A stretch of DNA of 64,000 nt from JACVRW01 sp038323835 (GTDB lineage Bacteria; Actinomycetota; Thermoleophilia; Solirubrobacterales; Thermoleophilaceae), in NCBI GenBank assembly GCA_038323835.1, contig JBBQHI010000004.1, positions 62,001 to 126,000 of the forward strand. The letters run 5' to 3'. The translations under genes were made by a program, and so were the position numbers. This document shows, one piece after another, positions 33,752-41,923 of the stretch (the stretch's first letter is position 1; each line of letters begins with the position of its first letter). The notes beneath the pieces are model-generated. The model was given only the letters and a program-made list of their open reading frames with translations, did not search any database and was not told where the DNA came from.

Positions 33752-34108
33752 ATGTCCTCACGGCTCGTGCGCCTCGGGGCGATAGCCACGGCGGCGGGCG
33801 CCTTCAGCGCTCTGTTCGGCATCGGCGGGGGGACGGTGATGGTGCCCCTGCTCGTGCTCTGGCTCGGCTACGAGCAGCGCGAGGCCACCGGCACCTCGCT
33901 GGCGGCCATCGTGATCATCGCCGGATTCGCCGCGATCGCCCAGGCGTCCTACGGCAACGCCGACTTCCTGAAGGGGCTGGCCATCGGCCTGCCGGCCATC
34001 GGCGGAGTCCTCGCGGGGACCGCGCTTCAGCAGCGGCTGTCGGACCAGGTCGTGGCCCGGGCCTTCGTGATCCTGCTCGTGGTCTCCGCGGTCGTCCTGA
34101 TCTTCTGA
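33752..34108 (+). CDS. TauE/SafE (TSUP) permease, first half as a separate protein
   Basis: A 118-residue membrane protein with the TSUP signature at its start (GAFSALFGIGGGTVMVPLL) and three to four helices. Normal TSUP proteins have about 250 residues made of two such halves. The second half is encoded by the next gene after a real stop and a 3-base gap. Together they probably form a heteromeric exporter for a sulfur-containing or organic anion. Start fixed by TAGTAT 8 bases upstream. Confidence 0.8.
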   Translation: MSSRLVRLGAIATAAGAFSALFGIGGGTVMVPLLVLWLGYEQREATGTSLAAIVIIAGFAAIAQASYGNADFLKGLAIGLPAIGGVLAGTALQQRLSDQVVARAFVILLVVSAVVLIF

Positions 34109-34111
34109 GCC

Positions 34112-34504
34112 GTGGACGTCGTGGAGATCATCGGCGTGATCGTCGTCGGGTTCGCGGCCGGGATGGCCGGCGGGCTGCTCGGGGTGGGCGGGGGCATCCT
34201 GTTCGTTCCCGGGCTGGCGATCTTCCTCGGCCAGTCGCAGCTCGAGGCCGTGGCCACCTCGCTGGTCGCGGTCGTGCTCGTGTCCCTGGTGGGCACCTGG
34301 CGCCAGCACGGCTACGGCAACGTGCGGCTTCGGGACGGGTTGACCATCGGCATCCTGTCGCCGATCGGGGTGGTGGCCGGGACCGTGCTCGCCAACGCGG
34401 TGCCCGAGCGGGCCCTGGAGCTGTCCTTCGCGGCCTTCCAGCTCTACTTCGCCTACCAGCTTGCCGGCCGCGCCGGGCTTCCGTCCAGGCGCGCCACTCG
34501 GTAG
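34112..34504 (+). CDS. TauE/SafE (TSUP) permease, second half as a separate protein
   Basis: A 130-residue membrane protein beginning at GTG 34112, again with the TSUP signature (GMAGGLLGVGGGILFVPGL), then three further helices. It starts 3 bases after the stop of the first half, in a different frame. Because each half has its own start and an intact signature, I read this as a split transporter rather than a frameshifted gene. Confidence 0.8.
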   Translation: MDVVEIIGVIVVGFAAGMAGGLLGVGGGILFVPGLAIFLGQSQLEAVATSLVAVVLVSLVGTWRQHGYGNVRLRDGLTIGILSPIGVVAGTVLANAVPERALELSFAAFQLYFAYQLAGRAGLPSRRATR

Positions 34505-34507
34505 CGT
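34502..34507 (+). promoter_or_regulatory. Possible -10 element of STAS gene
   Basis: TAGCGT overlaps the stop of the preceding gene and ends 9 bases before the GTG at 34517. Confidence 0.4.
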
Positions 34508-34516
34508 CTCGCCCCG

Positions 34517-34849
34517 GTGGAGATCCTCGACGTCAGATCCGAGGACCGCGACGGAGTCGTGCACGTGGCGCTCCGGGGGGAGCTCGACCTGTCCAGCACG
34601 GCCAAGCTCCAGGAGGAGCTCGACCGTGTGGAGGCGGGCGCCCCGCAGACGCTCGTGCTCGACCTGTCCAAGCTGGTCTTCCTCGACTCCACGGGCCTGC
34701 GCTGTCTGGTCACCGCCGACGAGCGGGGACGTGAGGGGGGGCGCCGCGTGGTGATCGTCCGCGGGCCGGATCCCGTGCAGCGCGTGTTCTCGATCACGCG
34801 CCTCGAGGAGCGCCTCGAGATGGTGGACGACGCCTCCGGCATCGGCTGA
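34517..34849 (+). CDS. STAS-domain anti-sigma factor antagonist
   Basis: A 110-residue SpoIIAA/RsbV-like protein: strands ILDVRSEDRDGVVHVAL and GELDLSSTAKL, then the phosphoserine loop DSTGL near residue 56. Such proteins release sigma factors by binding the anti-sigma kinase. No RsbW-type kinase gene is adjacent, but a sigma factor gene follows 47 bases later. Confidence 0.88.
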   Translation: MEILDVRSEDRDGVVHVALRGELDLSSTAKLQEELDRVEAGAPQTLVLDLSKLVFLDSTGLRCLVTADERGREGGRRVVIVRGPDPVQRVFSITRLEERLEMVDDASGIG

Positions 34850-34883
34850 GCGGGCGCACCTGGCAGGGCGCCCCCCCGCGGCG

Positions 34884-34889
34884 TAGCAT
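34884..34889 (+). promoter_or_regulatory. -10 element of leaderless sigma factor gene
   Basis: TAGCAT ends 7 bases before the GTG at 34897. The ATG at 34888 overlaps the hexamer and so cannot be used by this transcript. Confidence 0.55.
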
Positions 34890-34896
34890 GCGCCGA

Positions 34897-35955
34897 GTGG
34901 TCGGCCAAGATCTCACCGTGCGCCCGGAGGTGGCGGCGTTCGTGGCCCGGGCGGAGGAGCGCGGATGCGCGAACCTCTCCGAGCTCGACGAGCTGGTGCG
35001 CGCGATCGAGGCGGATCCGGACGACGTGGACGGCCTCGAGTCCTACCTCGAGGGCCGGGGCATCGACATCACCGACGACTGTGGCCGGGAGGGCGTGGAG
35101 CCCACCTCGTTCCGCAACGGCGAGCTGGCCAACGCCACCACCGACGCGCTTCAGCTCTTCCTGAACGAGATCCGGCGCTATCCGCTGCTCACCGCGGCCG
35201 AGGAGGTGGAGCTGACCAAGCGGATCGAGCAGGGCGATCTGGAGGCCAAGGAACGGATGATCAACTCGAACCTCCGCCTGGTGGTGTCGATCGCCAAGAA
35301 GTACCAGGGGCAGGAGCTGTCGCTTCTCGACCTGATCCAGGAGGGAATCTTCGGCCTGATCCGCGCGGCCGAGAAGTTCGATTGGCGCAAGGGCTACAAG
35401 TTCTCGACCTATGCGACCTTCTGGGTGCGCCAGGCGATCCAGCGCGGGCTGGCCAACAAGGCGCGCACGATCCGCATCCCCGTGCACATCGGCCAGCGCG
35501 AGCGGAAGATCGTGCGGGCGGACCGGGAGCTCCAGGCGAAGCTGGGGCGCGAGCCGACCGACGACGAGATCGCCGAGGAGGCCGAGCTGCCGCTGAGCCA
35601 GGTGCGGGAGGTCCGCGAGGCGGCCCGCACCGTCACGAGCCTCGACCGGCCGGTGGGGGAGGAGGGGGACACGGTGCTCCGTGACCTGCTCGAGGGCGAT
35701 GCGCCGGCGGTGGACGAGGAGGTGGAGGTCAGCCTCAGCGAGGAGGTGCTGCGCAAGACGATCGAGGACCTCCCTCCCGTCGAGCAGGAAGTGATCCGCA
35801 TTCGCTACGGCATGACCGGCGAGGACCCGCAGCCGCTCCGGGAGACCGGCCGGCGGCTCGGCCTCTCCGCCGAGCGGGTGCGGCAGCTGGAGTCGAAAGC
35901 GCTCAAGCGCCTGGCCATGCGACGCGAGCTGGAAGCGCTTCGAGAGGTCGCCTAA
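34897..35955 (+). CDS. RpoD-like sigma-70 factor (group 1 or 2)
   Basis: A 352-residue sigma factor. Region 1.2 starts at DALQLFLNEIRRYPLLT, region 2 has NLRLVVSIAKKYQGQ, LLDLIQEG and the -10 helix FSTYATFWVRQAIQRG, region 3 has IRIPVHIG, and region 4 ends in the HTH RLGLSAERVRQLESKALKRL. The long region 1.1 and insert of RpoD are missing or short, so it could be the principal factor of this lineage or a group 2 paralogue. The TANNNT elements seen in this window are what region 2.4 of such a factor reads. Confidence 0.92.
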   Translation: MVGQDLTVRPEVAAFVARAEERGCANLSELDELVRAIEADPDDVDGLESYLEGRGIDITDDCGREGVEPTSFRNGELANATTDALQLFLNEIRRYPLLTAAEEVELTKRIEQGDLEAKERMINSNLRLVVSIAKKYQGQELSLLDLIQEGIFGLIRAAEKFDWRKGYKFSTYATFWVRQAIQRGLANKARTIRIPVHIGQRERKIVRADRELQAKLGREPTDDEIAEEAELPLSQVREVREAARTVTSLDRPVGEEGDTVLRDLLEGDAPAVDEEVEVSLSEEVLRKTIEDLPPVEQEVIRIRYGMTGEDPQPLRETGRRLGLSAERVRQLESKALKRLAMRRELEALREVA

Positions 35956-35957
35956 CG

Positions 35958-36100
35958 GTGGAGCGCTTCGCGACGGTGTCGAACGCCGTCGTCGCCATCT
36001 TCAGGGAGTTCTACGGGTGCGGCTGACCTTCCAGGAGGTGGTGACCTTCCACCCACCGATGGGCTTCGAGATGTTCGTGCTGAAGCCCGACGGCGACTGA
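35958..36100 (+). pseudogene. Remnant resembling a DUF2294 gene
   Basis: GTG 35958 opens a short frame encoding FATVSNAVVAIFREFYG before a stop at 36026. A shifted frame (36017-36100) encodes VRLTFQEVVTF and then GFEMFVLKPDGD and a stop. The two pieces resemble the N- and C-terminal ends of DUF2294 proteins, about 120 residues long, with the middle deleted. Family assignment is from memory of the pattern and is uncertain. It lies between the sigma factor and hairpin repeat copy 5. Confidence 0.4.
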
Positions 36101-36102
36101 GG

Positions 36103-36153
36103 GGTCCGGTGCTCGCCCGGGCCACCGCTCCGGGCTGTGCTCCTCCCTCGGGC
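36103..36153 (+). repeat. Dispersed hairpin repeat, copy 5
   Basis: Begins GGTCCGGTGCTCGCCCGG and ends GCTCCTCCCTCGGG, as copy 1 does. The stem GCCCGG (36115-36120) pairs with CCGGGC (36130-36135) around a 9-base loop. It lies at the 3' end of the amidohydrolase gene and next to the pseudogene. Confidence 0.75.
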
Positions 36154-37292
36154 TAACTTTCGCCGAAGAGTTTTTCCGGCAGCGGCACGTCCGGAGTCCG
36201 GGCGAGCGCCGCGGCCAGCGCCAACATCGGCAGTCCGGGAGCGAAGCGCGGCGGCCGCTCCGGGCCGCCCGGCACGTAGTCCGCCCGGCGGTCGATGAGG
36301 GAGACGATCCAGCGGCAGAGGTGCGCCTGCGGCTCGTCGTCGTCCACGGCGCAGGCCAGCGAGGCGAGCGCGAGGTTCTCCACCGGGTCCACGCCGGCGA
36401 ACATCTGGCCCAGTGAGGTGAGCAGGAACGCGTACGCGCGCTCCATCACCGCGTCGTGGGGAATGGCTCCCGATCCCACGGGCGGGCCCTGGTCGAGCGG
36501 CTCCTCCCCGGCAAGCAGCCGCTGGACCTGACCGCCCATCAAGCTTCGCACCTGGTCCGCGTCGAGGCCCACCTGGAGGGCGTGCCGCATGCACCAGGTG
36601 GCCGACATGGTGGGCGTGCCGTAGGGCGCGTCGCTGGCGAAGAGCACCTGTCCGGGGGGCACCAGGGCCAGCAGAGCCTGAAGATCGCTGGCTGACCACC
36701 AGGCGGTGTCGAAGAAGAGGTTCGGCAGCTCGGCGGCCGGCCGCCAGATCCAGGCCAGGTCGCAGATCCCCGCGTGGGCCAGGATCAGCCGCATGCCGGG
36801 GAAGGCGCCGCAGGCCTCCACGGCGTGGCGCCCGAGCGCCGGGATCCCGCGGCCGGCGTGGACCAGGACGGGCAGGCGGCGCTCGTCGGCCAGGGCGAAC
36901 ACCGGCCGGAGGGCGGGATGGTCGAGGGTGAAGGCCTCCGCGCGCGGGTGGAGCTTGATTCCCCGGGCCCCAGCGGCCAGGCAGCGCTCGGCCTCGGCCA
37001 GCGGATCGGCCTCCGGGTCGAGGCGGCAGAAGGGAACGAGCACGGAGTCGTTGGCCGCCGCCTCCTCGAGCACCATGTCGTTGGCGGCGGGGTAGCCGTC
37101 CGGCTCGTGCATTGCGAACACCACGCCCCGGGCCCCGGCGCGACTGAGCAGCTGCAGCAGCTCCGGCGCGGTGCAGTGGTAGCCGTCGGGGTCGTTCGCG
37201 CCGAGGTGGGTGTGGGCGTCGAAGGGGTCGGTCCCCGGCACCTCCTCGCGCACGCGCTCGAGGAGGGGGAGAAGCGCGGCGTCGGAGAGCAC
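36153..37292 (-). CDS. Amidohydrolase family protein
   Basis: A 379-residue TIM-barrel metal enzyme of the amidohydrolase-2 group. Metal-binding motifs are DAHTHLG (about 25), KLHPRAEAF, VHAGRG and LAHAG (the later His), and the catalytic Asp in LFASDAPYG. A C-terminal helical extension of about 110 residues follows. Substrate unknown; relatives are hydrolases or decarboxylases of cyclic or aromatic acids. GTG 37292 is chosen because TAAGCT ends 8 bases upstream; longer readings cross the divergent promoter. Confidence 0.85.
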   Translation of the reverse strand: MLSDAALLPLLERVREEVPGTDPFDAHTHLGANDPDGYHCTAPELLQLLSRAGARGVVFAMHEPDGYPAANDMVLEEAAANDSVLVPFCRLDPEADPLAEAERCLAAGARGIKLHPRAEAFTLDHPALRPVFALADERRLPVLVHAGRGIPALGRHAVEACGAFPGMRLILAHAGICDLAWIWRPAAELPNLFFDTAWWSASDLQALLALVPPGQVLFASDAPYGTPTMSATWCMRHALQVGLDADQVRSLMGGQVQRLLAGEEPLDQGPPVGSGAIPHDAVMERAYAFLLTSLGQMFAGVDPVENLALASLACAVDDDEPQAHLCRWIVSLIDRRADYVPGGPERPPRFAPGLPMLALAAALARTPDVPLPEKLFGES

Positions 37293-37300
37293 GGCCGCGC

Positions 37301-37306
37301 AGCTTA
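37301..37306 (-). promoter_or_regulatory. -10 element of leaderless amidohydrolase gene
   Basis: On the minus strand TAAGCT ends 8 bases before the GTG at 37292. Confidence 0.5.
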
Positions 37307-37325
37307 TCTGCGTGTGGCGGGGGCC

Positions 37326-37331
37326 TACTCT
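37326..37331 (+). promoter_or_regulatory. -10 element of leaderless LLM oxidoreductase gene
   Basis: TACTCT ends 7 bases before the ATG at 37339. Confidence 0.55.
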
Positions 37332-37338
37332 GCGGGTC

Positions 37339-38250
37339 ATGCACACAGCCCAGGCGCAGACGCTGAGAGACCGGTTCGGCCACGTCGGGGTGTGGTTCGG
37401 CCCCATCGGGGTGCTGCCCGCGGACGACGAGCGCGCGGCCGTGGCCCGCATCGAGGAGATCGGCTACGGCGCGGCCTGGTTCCGCGAGGGGGTGGTGAAT
37501 CGTGAGGCGCTGTCCCACGCCGCACTGCTGCTCGAGGCCAGCGAGAGCATCCCCGTGGCCACGGGGATCGCGAGCATCTGGGCCCGCGACGCCACCGCGT
37601 CGATCAACGGCGCCAACACCCTCAACGAGGCGTACGACGGGCGGTTCCTGCTGGGCCTCGGCGTGAGCCACGCGCCGGCCGTGAGCCTCCGCGGCGCCGA
37701 CTACGCCAAGCCGCTCACCGCGATGCGCGACTACCTGGAGGCGATGGAGCGGCTCGAGTACGGCGCCCCGCCGCCCCCGGAGCCCTCACCCGTGGTGCTC
37801 GCCGCCCTGCGGACGAAGATGCTCGAGCTCTCGCGTGAGGCCACGGCCGGCGCCCATCCCTACTTCGTGCCGCCCGACCACACCGAGCGGGCGCGCGGCA
37901 TCCTCGGCCCCGACCCGTTCCTCGCGCCCGAGCAGGTGGTGGTGCTGGAGACCGACGCCGGCCGCGCCCGGGAGATCGGCAGAGGGCACATGGCGGTGTA
38001 CCTCGCGCTCCCCAACTACGTGAACAACCTGCGCTGGCTCGGCTACGAGGACGCCGATTTCGCCGACGGCGGCAGCGACGGGCTGGTGGACGCGATCGTG
38101 GCCTGGGGGGACGAGGAGGCGATCGCCGCCCGCGTGCGCGAGCACCTGGACGCGGGGGCGGATCACGTGGCGGTTCAGGCGTATGCGGACGATGGCCACG
38201 CGTCCCTGGCGCAGCTCGAGCGCCTCGCGCCGGCGCTCCTGGAGCTATGA
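37339..38250 (+). CDS. LLM-class (luciferase-like) F420-type oxidoreductase
   Basis: A 303-residue TIM-barrel flavin/F420 oxidoreductase. It opens with FGHVGVWFGPIGVLPADD and has the family segments GYGAAWFREG, VATGIASIWARD and GLGVSHAPAV (phosphate-binding). The layout matches the actinobacterial TIGR03620-like F420 group, so coenzyme F420 use is likely but inferred. Substrate unknown. The start is set by TACTCT 7 bases upstream. Last gene before the accessory region. Confidence 0.85.
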   Translation: MHTAQAQTLRDRFGHVGVWFGPIGVLPADDERAAVARIEEIGYGAAWFREGVVNREALSHAALLLEASESIPVATGIASIWARDATASINGANTLNEAYDGRFLLGLGVSHAPAVSLRGADYAKPLTAMRDYLEAMERLEYGAPPPPEPSPVVLAALRTKMLELSREATAGAHPYFVPPDHTERARGILGPDPFLAPEQVVVLETDAGRAREIGRGHMAVYLALPNYVNNLRWLGYEDADFADGGSDGLVDAIVAWGDEEAIAARVREHLDAGADHVAVQAYADDGHASLAQLERLAPALLEL

Positions 38251-38385
38251 ACCGCGGCCGTTTGTTGAGTATCTCGAATGTGTACCAATCGACTCTCGGC
38301 AGTCTCGCGTGGCCTGAGAAGGTTGAGGACAATGCCAGCCAGCGAGCCGGCGACGCAGGTTCTTACCGCGTGACCGGGCGAAGAC

Positions 38386-39483
38386 CTACCTCGCCAGCGC
38401 GGCGTCCTTGGTCTTGGTCTCGATGCAGTCGAGCAGCTGGTGGTACGAGTCGCAGAAAGAGCGCACCCCGTCGCGTTCGAGCTGAGCGGTGACGGCATCG
38501 AGGTCGATGCCGGCCTCCTCGGCCAGCCGAAGGGTCCTCTCGGCGTCTGCCGGGTCAATGCTCAGCGCACGACCCACGGCACCGTGGTCGGCAAACGCGT
38601 GCAGTGTGGCCTCGGGCATCGTGTTGACGACCCCCGGGGCGGTCAACTTCTCGACGTAGAGCACGTCGGAGTAGCTGGGGTCCTTGGTGCCGGTGCTGGC
38701 CCACAGTGGCGGCTGCGGATGGGCGCCAAGGGCGGCCAGCGCGAGCCAGCGATCGTCCGCGAAGCGTTTCCGGCACAGGGCGTAGGCGCGATGGGCGTTC
38801 GCGATCGCGACGCGACCGCGCAGGGCAGACCCGTCGGGAAGCAGCGGGTCGACCTTGGCGTCGATGCGAGAGACGAAGAAGGACGCGACCGAGGCGATGC
38901 GGTCGAGGGCGAGGTTCGCGGCCGCGCGACGCTCGAGGCCCGCGAGGTAGGCGTCGATCACCTGCTCGTAGCGGGCAACCGAGAAGAGCAGGGTGATGTT
39001 GACGTTGACGCCCTGCGCGGTGAGCTCCTCGATCGCCGGGATTCCGGCGTCGGTGGCGGGGACCTTGATCATCACGTTGGGGCGGGCGAGTCGGTGCCAG
39101 AGCGCGAGCGCCTGCTGGATCGTGGCGTGGGTGTCGTCGGCGAGATCGGGGGTGCACTCGAACGAGATGAACCCGTCGCGGCCCTCCGTCGCGTCGTACG
39201 TCGGGCGCAGTAGGTGGGCGGCCCGCCGGACGTCGTCGAGCGCTAGTTCGAAGAAGAGTCCCTGCGGACGACGCAGCCCGGACTCGATGGCCTCGCGAAG
39301 CTGGCCGTCGTAGCGGTCCGAGCAGGTAATGGCGTTGGCGAAGATCGTGGGGTTCGAGGTGGCGCCGGTTACCGAGTTCTCGGCGATCAGCTTCGCGAAG
39401 GCGCCGTCGACCAGCAACTCTCGCGAGAGTGTGTCGAGCCATATCGAGACTCCGGCGTCATGGAGTGTTTGGAGGCGGTTCAT
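38386..39483 (-). CDS. tal: Transaldolase
   Basis: Pentose-phosphate enzyme that moves a dihydroxyacetone unit between sugar phosphates. The 365-residue protein has the Schiff-base Lys in NVMIKVPATD, the SNPTIF motif near residue 44 and NITLLFSVARYEQV. Length suits the larger actinobacterial TalB-like form. Its ATG overlaps the preceding flavoprotein stop by four bases (ATGA), and AAGGAC precedes the start. It is the last gene of a long minus-strand operon. Confidence 0.93.
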   Translation of the reverse strand: MNRLQTLHDAGVSIWLDTLSRELLVDGAFAKLIAENSVTGATSNPTIFANAITCSDRYDGQLREAIESGLRRPQGLFFELALDDVRRAAHLLRPTYDATEGRDGFISFECTPDLADDTHATIQQALALWHRLARPNVMIKVPATDAGIPAIEELTAQGVNVNITLLFSVARYEQVIDAYLAGLERRAAANLALDRIASVASFFVSRIDAKVDPLLPDGSALRGRVAIANAHRAYALCRKRFADDRWLALAALGAHPQPPLWASTGTKDPSYSDVLYVEKLTAPGVVNTMPEATLHAFADHGAVGRALSIDPADAERTLRLAEEAGIDLDAVTAQLERDGVRSFCDSYHQLLDCIETKTKDAALAR

Positions 39484-40724
39484 ACGGCGTTGTCCTTCTG
39501 GTCGGGAGCAAGTTCTTCGAGCGGGATGGCGAGGTCGGCGAGCCGCCGGTCATCCACGGCAACGCGGTCCCGGATAAGCCGCTGGATCGGCTCCGTCACG
39601 TCCCAGACGTTCATGTTCATGCCCGCCACAACGCGGTCGCCGACCATCCAGAACGCTATGAACTCCCGGCTCGCGGGATCGCCGCGGAAGATGACCCGGT
39701 CCCATGAGCGGGAGAAGCCCGAGTACTCCATGCCCGTGTCGTACTGGTCTGAGAAGAAGTACGGCAGGCGGTCGTAGGCCCCCGGGAGATCGAGCATGCT
39801 CCGAGCCGCCGCGGGTCCCTGATGAAGCGCGTTGGACCAGTGCTCCACCCGGATCCGCTCGTCGTAGAAGGGGTGATCGGCGTTGGCGACGTCACCGGCT
39901 GCGAAGATGCCAGGCGCGCTGGTGCGTAGCCGCTCGTCCGTGACGATCCCGTTGTCCACCGCCAGGCCGGCTCCGGCTGCGAGCTCGGTTCGGGGCTCCA
40001 CTCCGATGCCGACCACCACGAAGTCGCAGTCGAGCGTGCGCCCGTCGGTGGTGCGTACACGCTCCACCGCCGCGCTCCCCTCGAAGGCCTTCACCCCGGT
40101 CTCCAGCAGCAGACGCGTGCCCTGGTCCGTGTGGATGTCGCGATAGACGGCGCCCACCTCGGGGCCGAGCACGCGCTCCAGCGGAACGGAGGCCGGATCC
40201 AGGACGGTGACCTCCAGGCCGCGCTGCCGGGCGGAGGCGGCCACCTCGGCGCCGATCCAGCCGGCTCCCACCACGACCACCGACCCCCCGCGGTCGAGTC
40301 GCTCACGCAGGGCGTCCGAGTCCCCGACGCTACGCAGATAGAGAGCTCCTTCGAGCTCGCCTCCCGGGATGTCGAGCCGCCTGGGCCGTGCGCCGGTGGT
40401 CAGAAGCAGCCGGTCATAGCTCAGCCGCTCGCCGTCGTCGAGCACCACCTCGCCGCTCGACGGGTCGAGGGCCTCCACCCGCCGGCCGAGACGAAGCTCG
40501 ATCCCGTGGTCGGCGTAGAAGTCCGCGGAGTGGACGTAGACCTTCTCGCGTCCGGCCTCGCCGCGCAGGTACTCCTTGGAGAGCGGTGGACGCTCGTACG
40601 GACGCGCGTCCTCCTCCCCGATCAGGAGCAGGCGCCCGTCGAAGCCCTCGGCACGCAGGGTCTCGGCGGCCTTGGCGCCCGCCAGGCCGGCGCCGACGAT
40701 GATGTGAGTCCGGTCAGTGGTCAT
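39480..40724 (-). CDS. FAD/NAD(P)-dependent oxidoreductase, ferredoxin-reductase-like
   Basis: A 414-residue two-dinucleotide-fold flavoprotein. The FAD loop is IIVGAGLAGAKAAETL (about 8-23), the NAD(P) loop VVVVGAGWIGAEVA (about 150), the second FAD motif GIFAAGDVA, followed by the reductase-C-like tail. It resembles ferredoxin/rubredoxin reductases that feed cytochrome P450s or ring oxygenases. A ferredoxin gene lies 18 kb away in the same accessory region. It overlaps folE by 11 bases at its start and tal by four at its end. Confidence 0.9.
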   Translation of the reverse strand: MTTDRTHIIVGAGLAGAKAAETLRAEGFDGRLLLIGEEDARPYERPPLSKEYLRGEAGREKVYVHSADFYADHGIELRLGRRVEALDPSSGEVVLDDGERLSYDRLLLTTGARPRRLDIPGGELEGALYLRSVGDSDALRERLDRGGSVVVVGAGWIGAEVAASARQRGLEVTVLDPASVPLERVLGPEVGAVYRDIHTDQGTRLLLETGVKAFEGSAAVERVRTTDGRTLDCDFVVVGIGVEPRTELAAGAGLAVDNGIVTDERLRTSAPGIFAAGDVANADHPFYDERIRVEHWSNALHQGPAAARSMLDLPGAYDRLPYFFSDQYDTGMEYSGFSRSWDRVIFRGDPASREFIAFWMVGDRVVAGMNMNVWDVTEPIQRLIRDRVAVDDRRLADLAIPLEELAPDQKDNAV

Positions 40725-41373
40725 GTGGCGTCCTCGCGGTAAGGGCCAGGAACTCCTGGCGTGTACGGGCGTCGTTGCGGACCAGACCGTGCAGGGCCGA
40801 GGTCACGGTCGTGGCGCCGTGCTTCTGCACGCCTCGCAGCGACATGCACATGTGCTCCGCCTCCACGACCACCCCCACACCCTTCGGCTGCAGCTCGTCC
40901 CGCAACCAGTTGGCCACCTGGGTGGTGAGCCGCTCCTGAATCTGCAGGTCGCGGGCGAAGTGCTCCACCACGCGTCCGAGCTTGCTCAGCCCGAGAATCC
41001 GTTCGCCCGGGAGGTAGCCGACGTGGGCCAGTCCGTGGAACGGCAGCAGGTGATGCATGCAGAGGGAGTGGAACGGGATCGCCCGGACGACGATCAGCTC
41101 GTCGTAGCCCTCGTCGTTCGGAAAGGTCGTGGGTTGGAACGGCTGAGGGGTGAGCATCTCGGCGTAGGCGGAGGCCATGCGCCGCGGCGTCTCACGCAGC
41201 CCCTCCTCGGCCAGGTCGGCCCCCAGCGCCACGAGCAGTGCGGCCGCCGCCTGCCGCACGGCCTCATGATCGATCAGGCGGTGGGCCGCACCGTCCGGCG
41301 ACTCCTCGACGAGCGCCAGCCCGGCAACTCGGTGCTCGCTCATGTTCATACGAGGTTTGCGTCGCGCGCTCAT
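40714..41373 (-). CDS. folE: GTP cyclohydrolase I
   Basis: Turns GTP into 7,8-dihydroneopterin triphosphate, the first step to folate and pterins. The 219-residue protein has the zinc ligands Cys and His in HSLCMHHLLPF and the Cys in AEHMCMSLRGV, plus the QERLTTQVA segment. All ligands are present. ATG 41373 is used; an internal ATG at 41343 is an alternative. Finding folE beside sugar phosphorylase and transaldolase genes is unusual; pterin supply for a stress enzyme is possible but not shown. Confidence 0.93.
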   Translation of the reverse strand: MSARRKPRMNMSEHRVAGLALVEESPDGAAHRLIDHEAVRQAAAALLVALGADLAEEGLRETPRRMASAYAEMLTPQPFQPTTFPNDEGYDELIVVRAIPFHSLCMHHLLPFHGLAHVGYLPGERILGLSKLGRVVEHFARDLQIQERLTTQVANWLRDELQPKGVGVVVEAEHMCMSLRGVQKHGATTVTSALHGLVRNDARTRQEFLALTARTPHDH

Positions 41374-41443
41374 GAGTTCTTACCGCGACGCGGATGAGAC
41401 ATGGCGGACGACGCGAGACACGCGACGCTCGCCACGGGGAGGC

Positions 41444-41923
41444 TCAGGGGAGCGAGGCGAAGCCGCCGACGATCGCCCCATAGGCGATGTGGGCGAGCAG
41501 CGTGGCGATGGGGGTTCCGCGCCCGTAGTTGCGCAGCAGGAAACCCGGCGGCTCGAGCAGCGGGCTGCTGTCGGCGGCACTCAGCGGGCTGCCCATTCGG
41601 GGATGGATCACCGGAAGCAGGATGTTCACGAGCGCCGTGGCGGAGACGATTCCGTGGAGCAGCCCGAGGAGCGCGCCGAGGAGCCAGCCGCTCGTCTGGG
41701 TCGCTGTGAAGATTGCGTAGTAGACGAGAGCGAACCCCTCCCCTGCCACCAGGTGCAGGAGGTATCCGAGCGCCTTGGCGCGACCCCGGTCGCCGGTGAC
41801 CGCGGTGCCGAGCAGGAACGGCAGGTCGACCCGCGTCAGCCCCAGTTCATTCGCTGTGCGCAGCGCCGTGGTCAGCACGAGCGTGCCGATGAAGCCACCG
41901 GCGAGCGCTCCCCACACGCTCAT
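41444..41923 (-). CDS. Four-helix membrane protein of unknown function
   Basis: A 159-residue protein with hydrophobic segments near 4-22, 50-72, 80-102 and 138-157. Two loops are polar (GDRGRAKALGY, HPRMGSPLSAADSS). I do not recognise the family with confidence. Its ATG overlaps the GH15 stop by four bases (ATGA), and folE follows after 70 bases, so it belongs to the long operon. Confidence 0.75.
   Translation of the reverse strand: MSVWGALAGGFIGTLVLTTALRTANELGLTRVDLPFLLGTAVTGDRGRAKALGYLLHLVAGEGFALVYYAIFTATQTSGWLLGALLGLLHGIVSATALVNILLPVIHPRMGSPLSAADSSPLLEPPGFLLRNYGRGTPIATLLAHIAYGAIVGGFASLP

Noticed and set aside
33467..34504. Frameshifted single TauE/SafE gene
   Set aside because: The first half ends with a normal stop and the second has its own GTG start and an intact signature 3 bases later, so two genes explain the data better.
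38251..41380. Attachment site suggested by GGTTCTTACCGCG at about 38358 and GAGTTCTTACCGCG at about 41371
   Set aside because: Only 12 bases match, one copy is in a gene leader, and there is no integrase or tRNA nearby.
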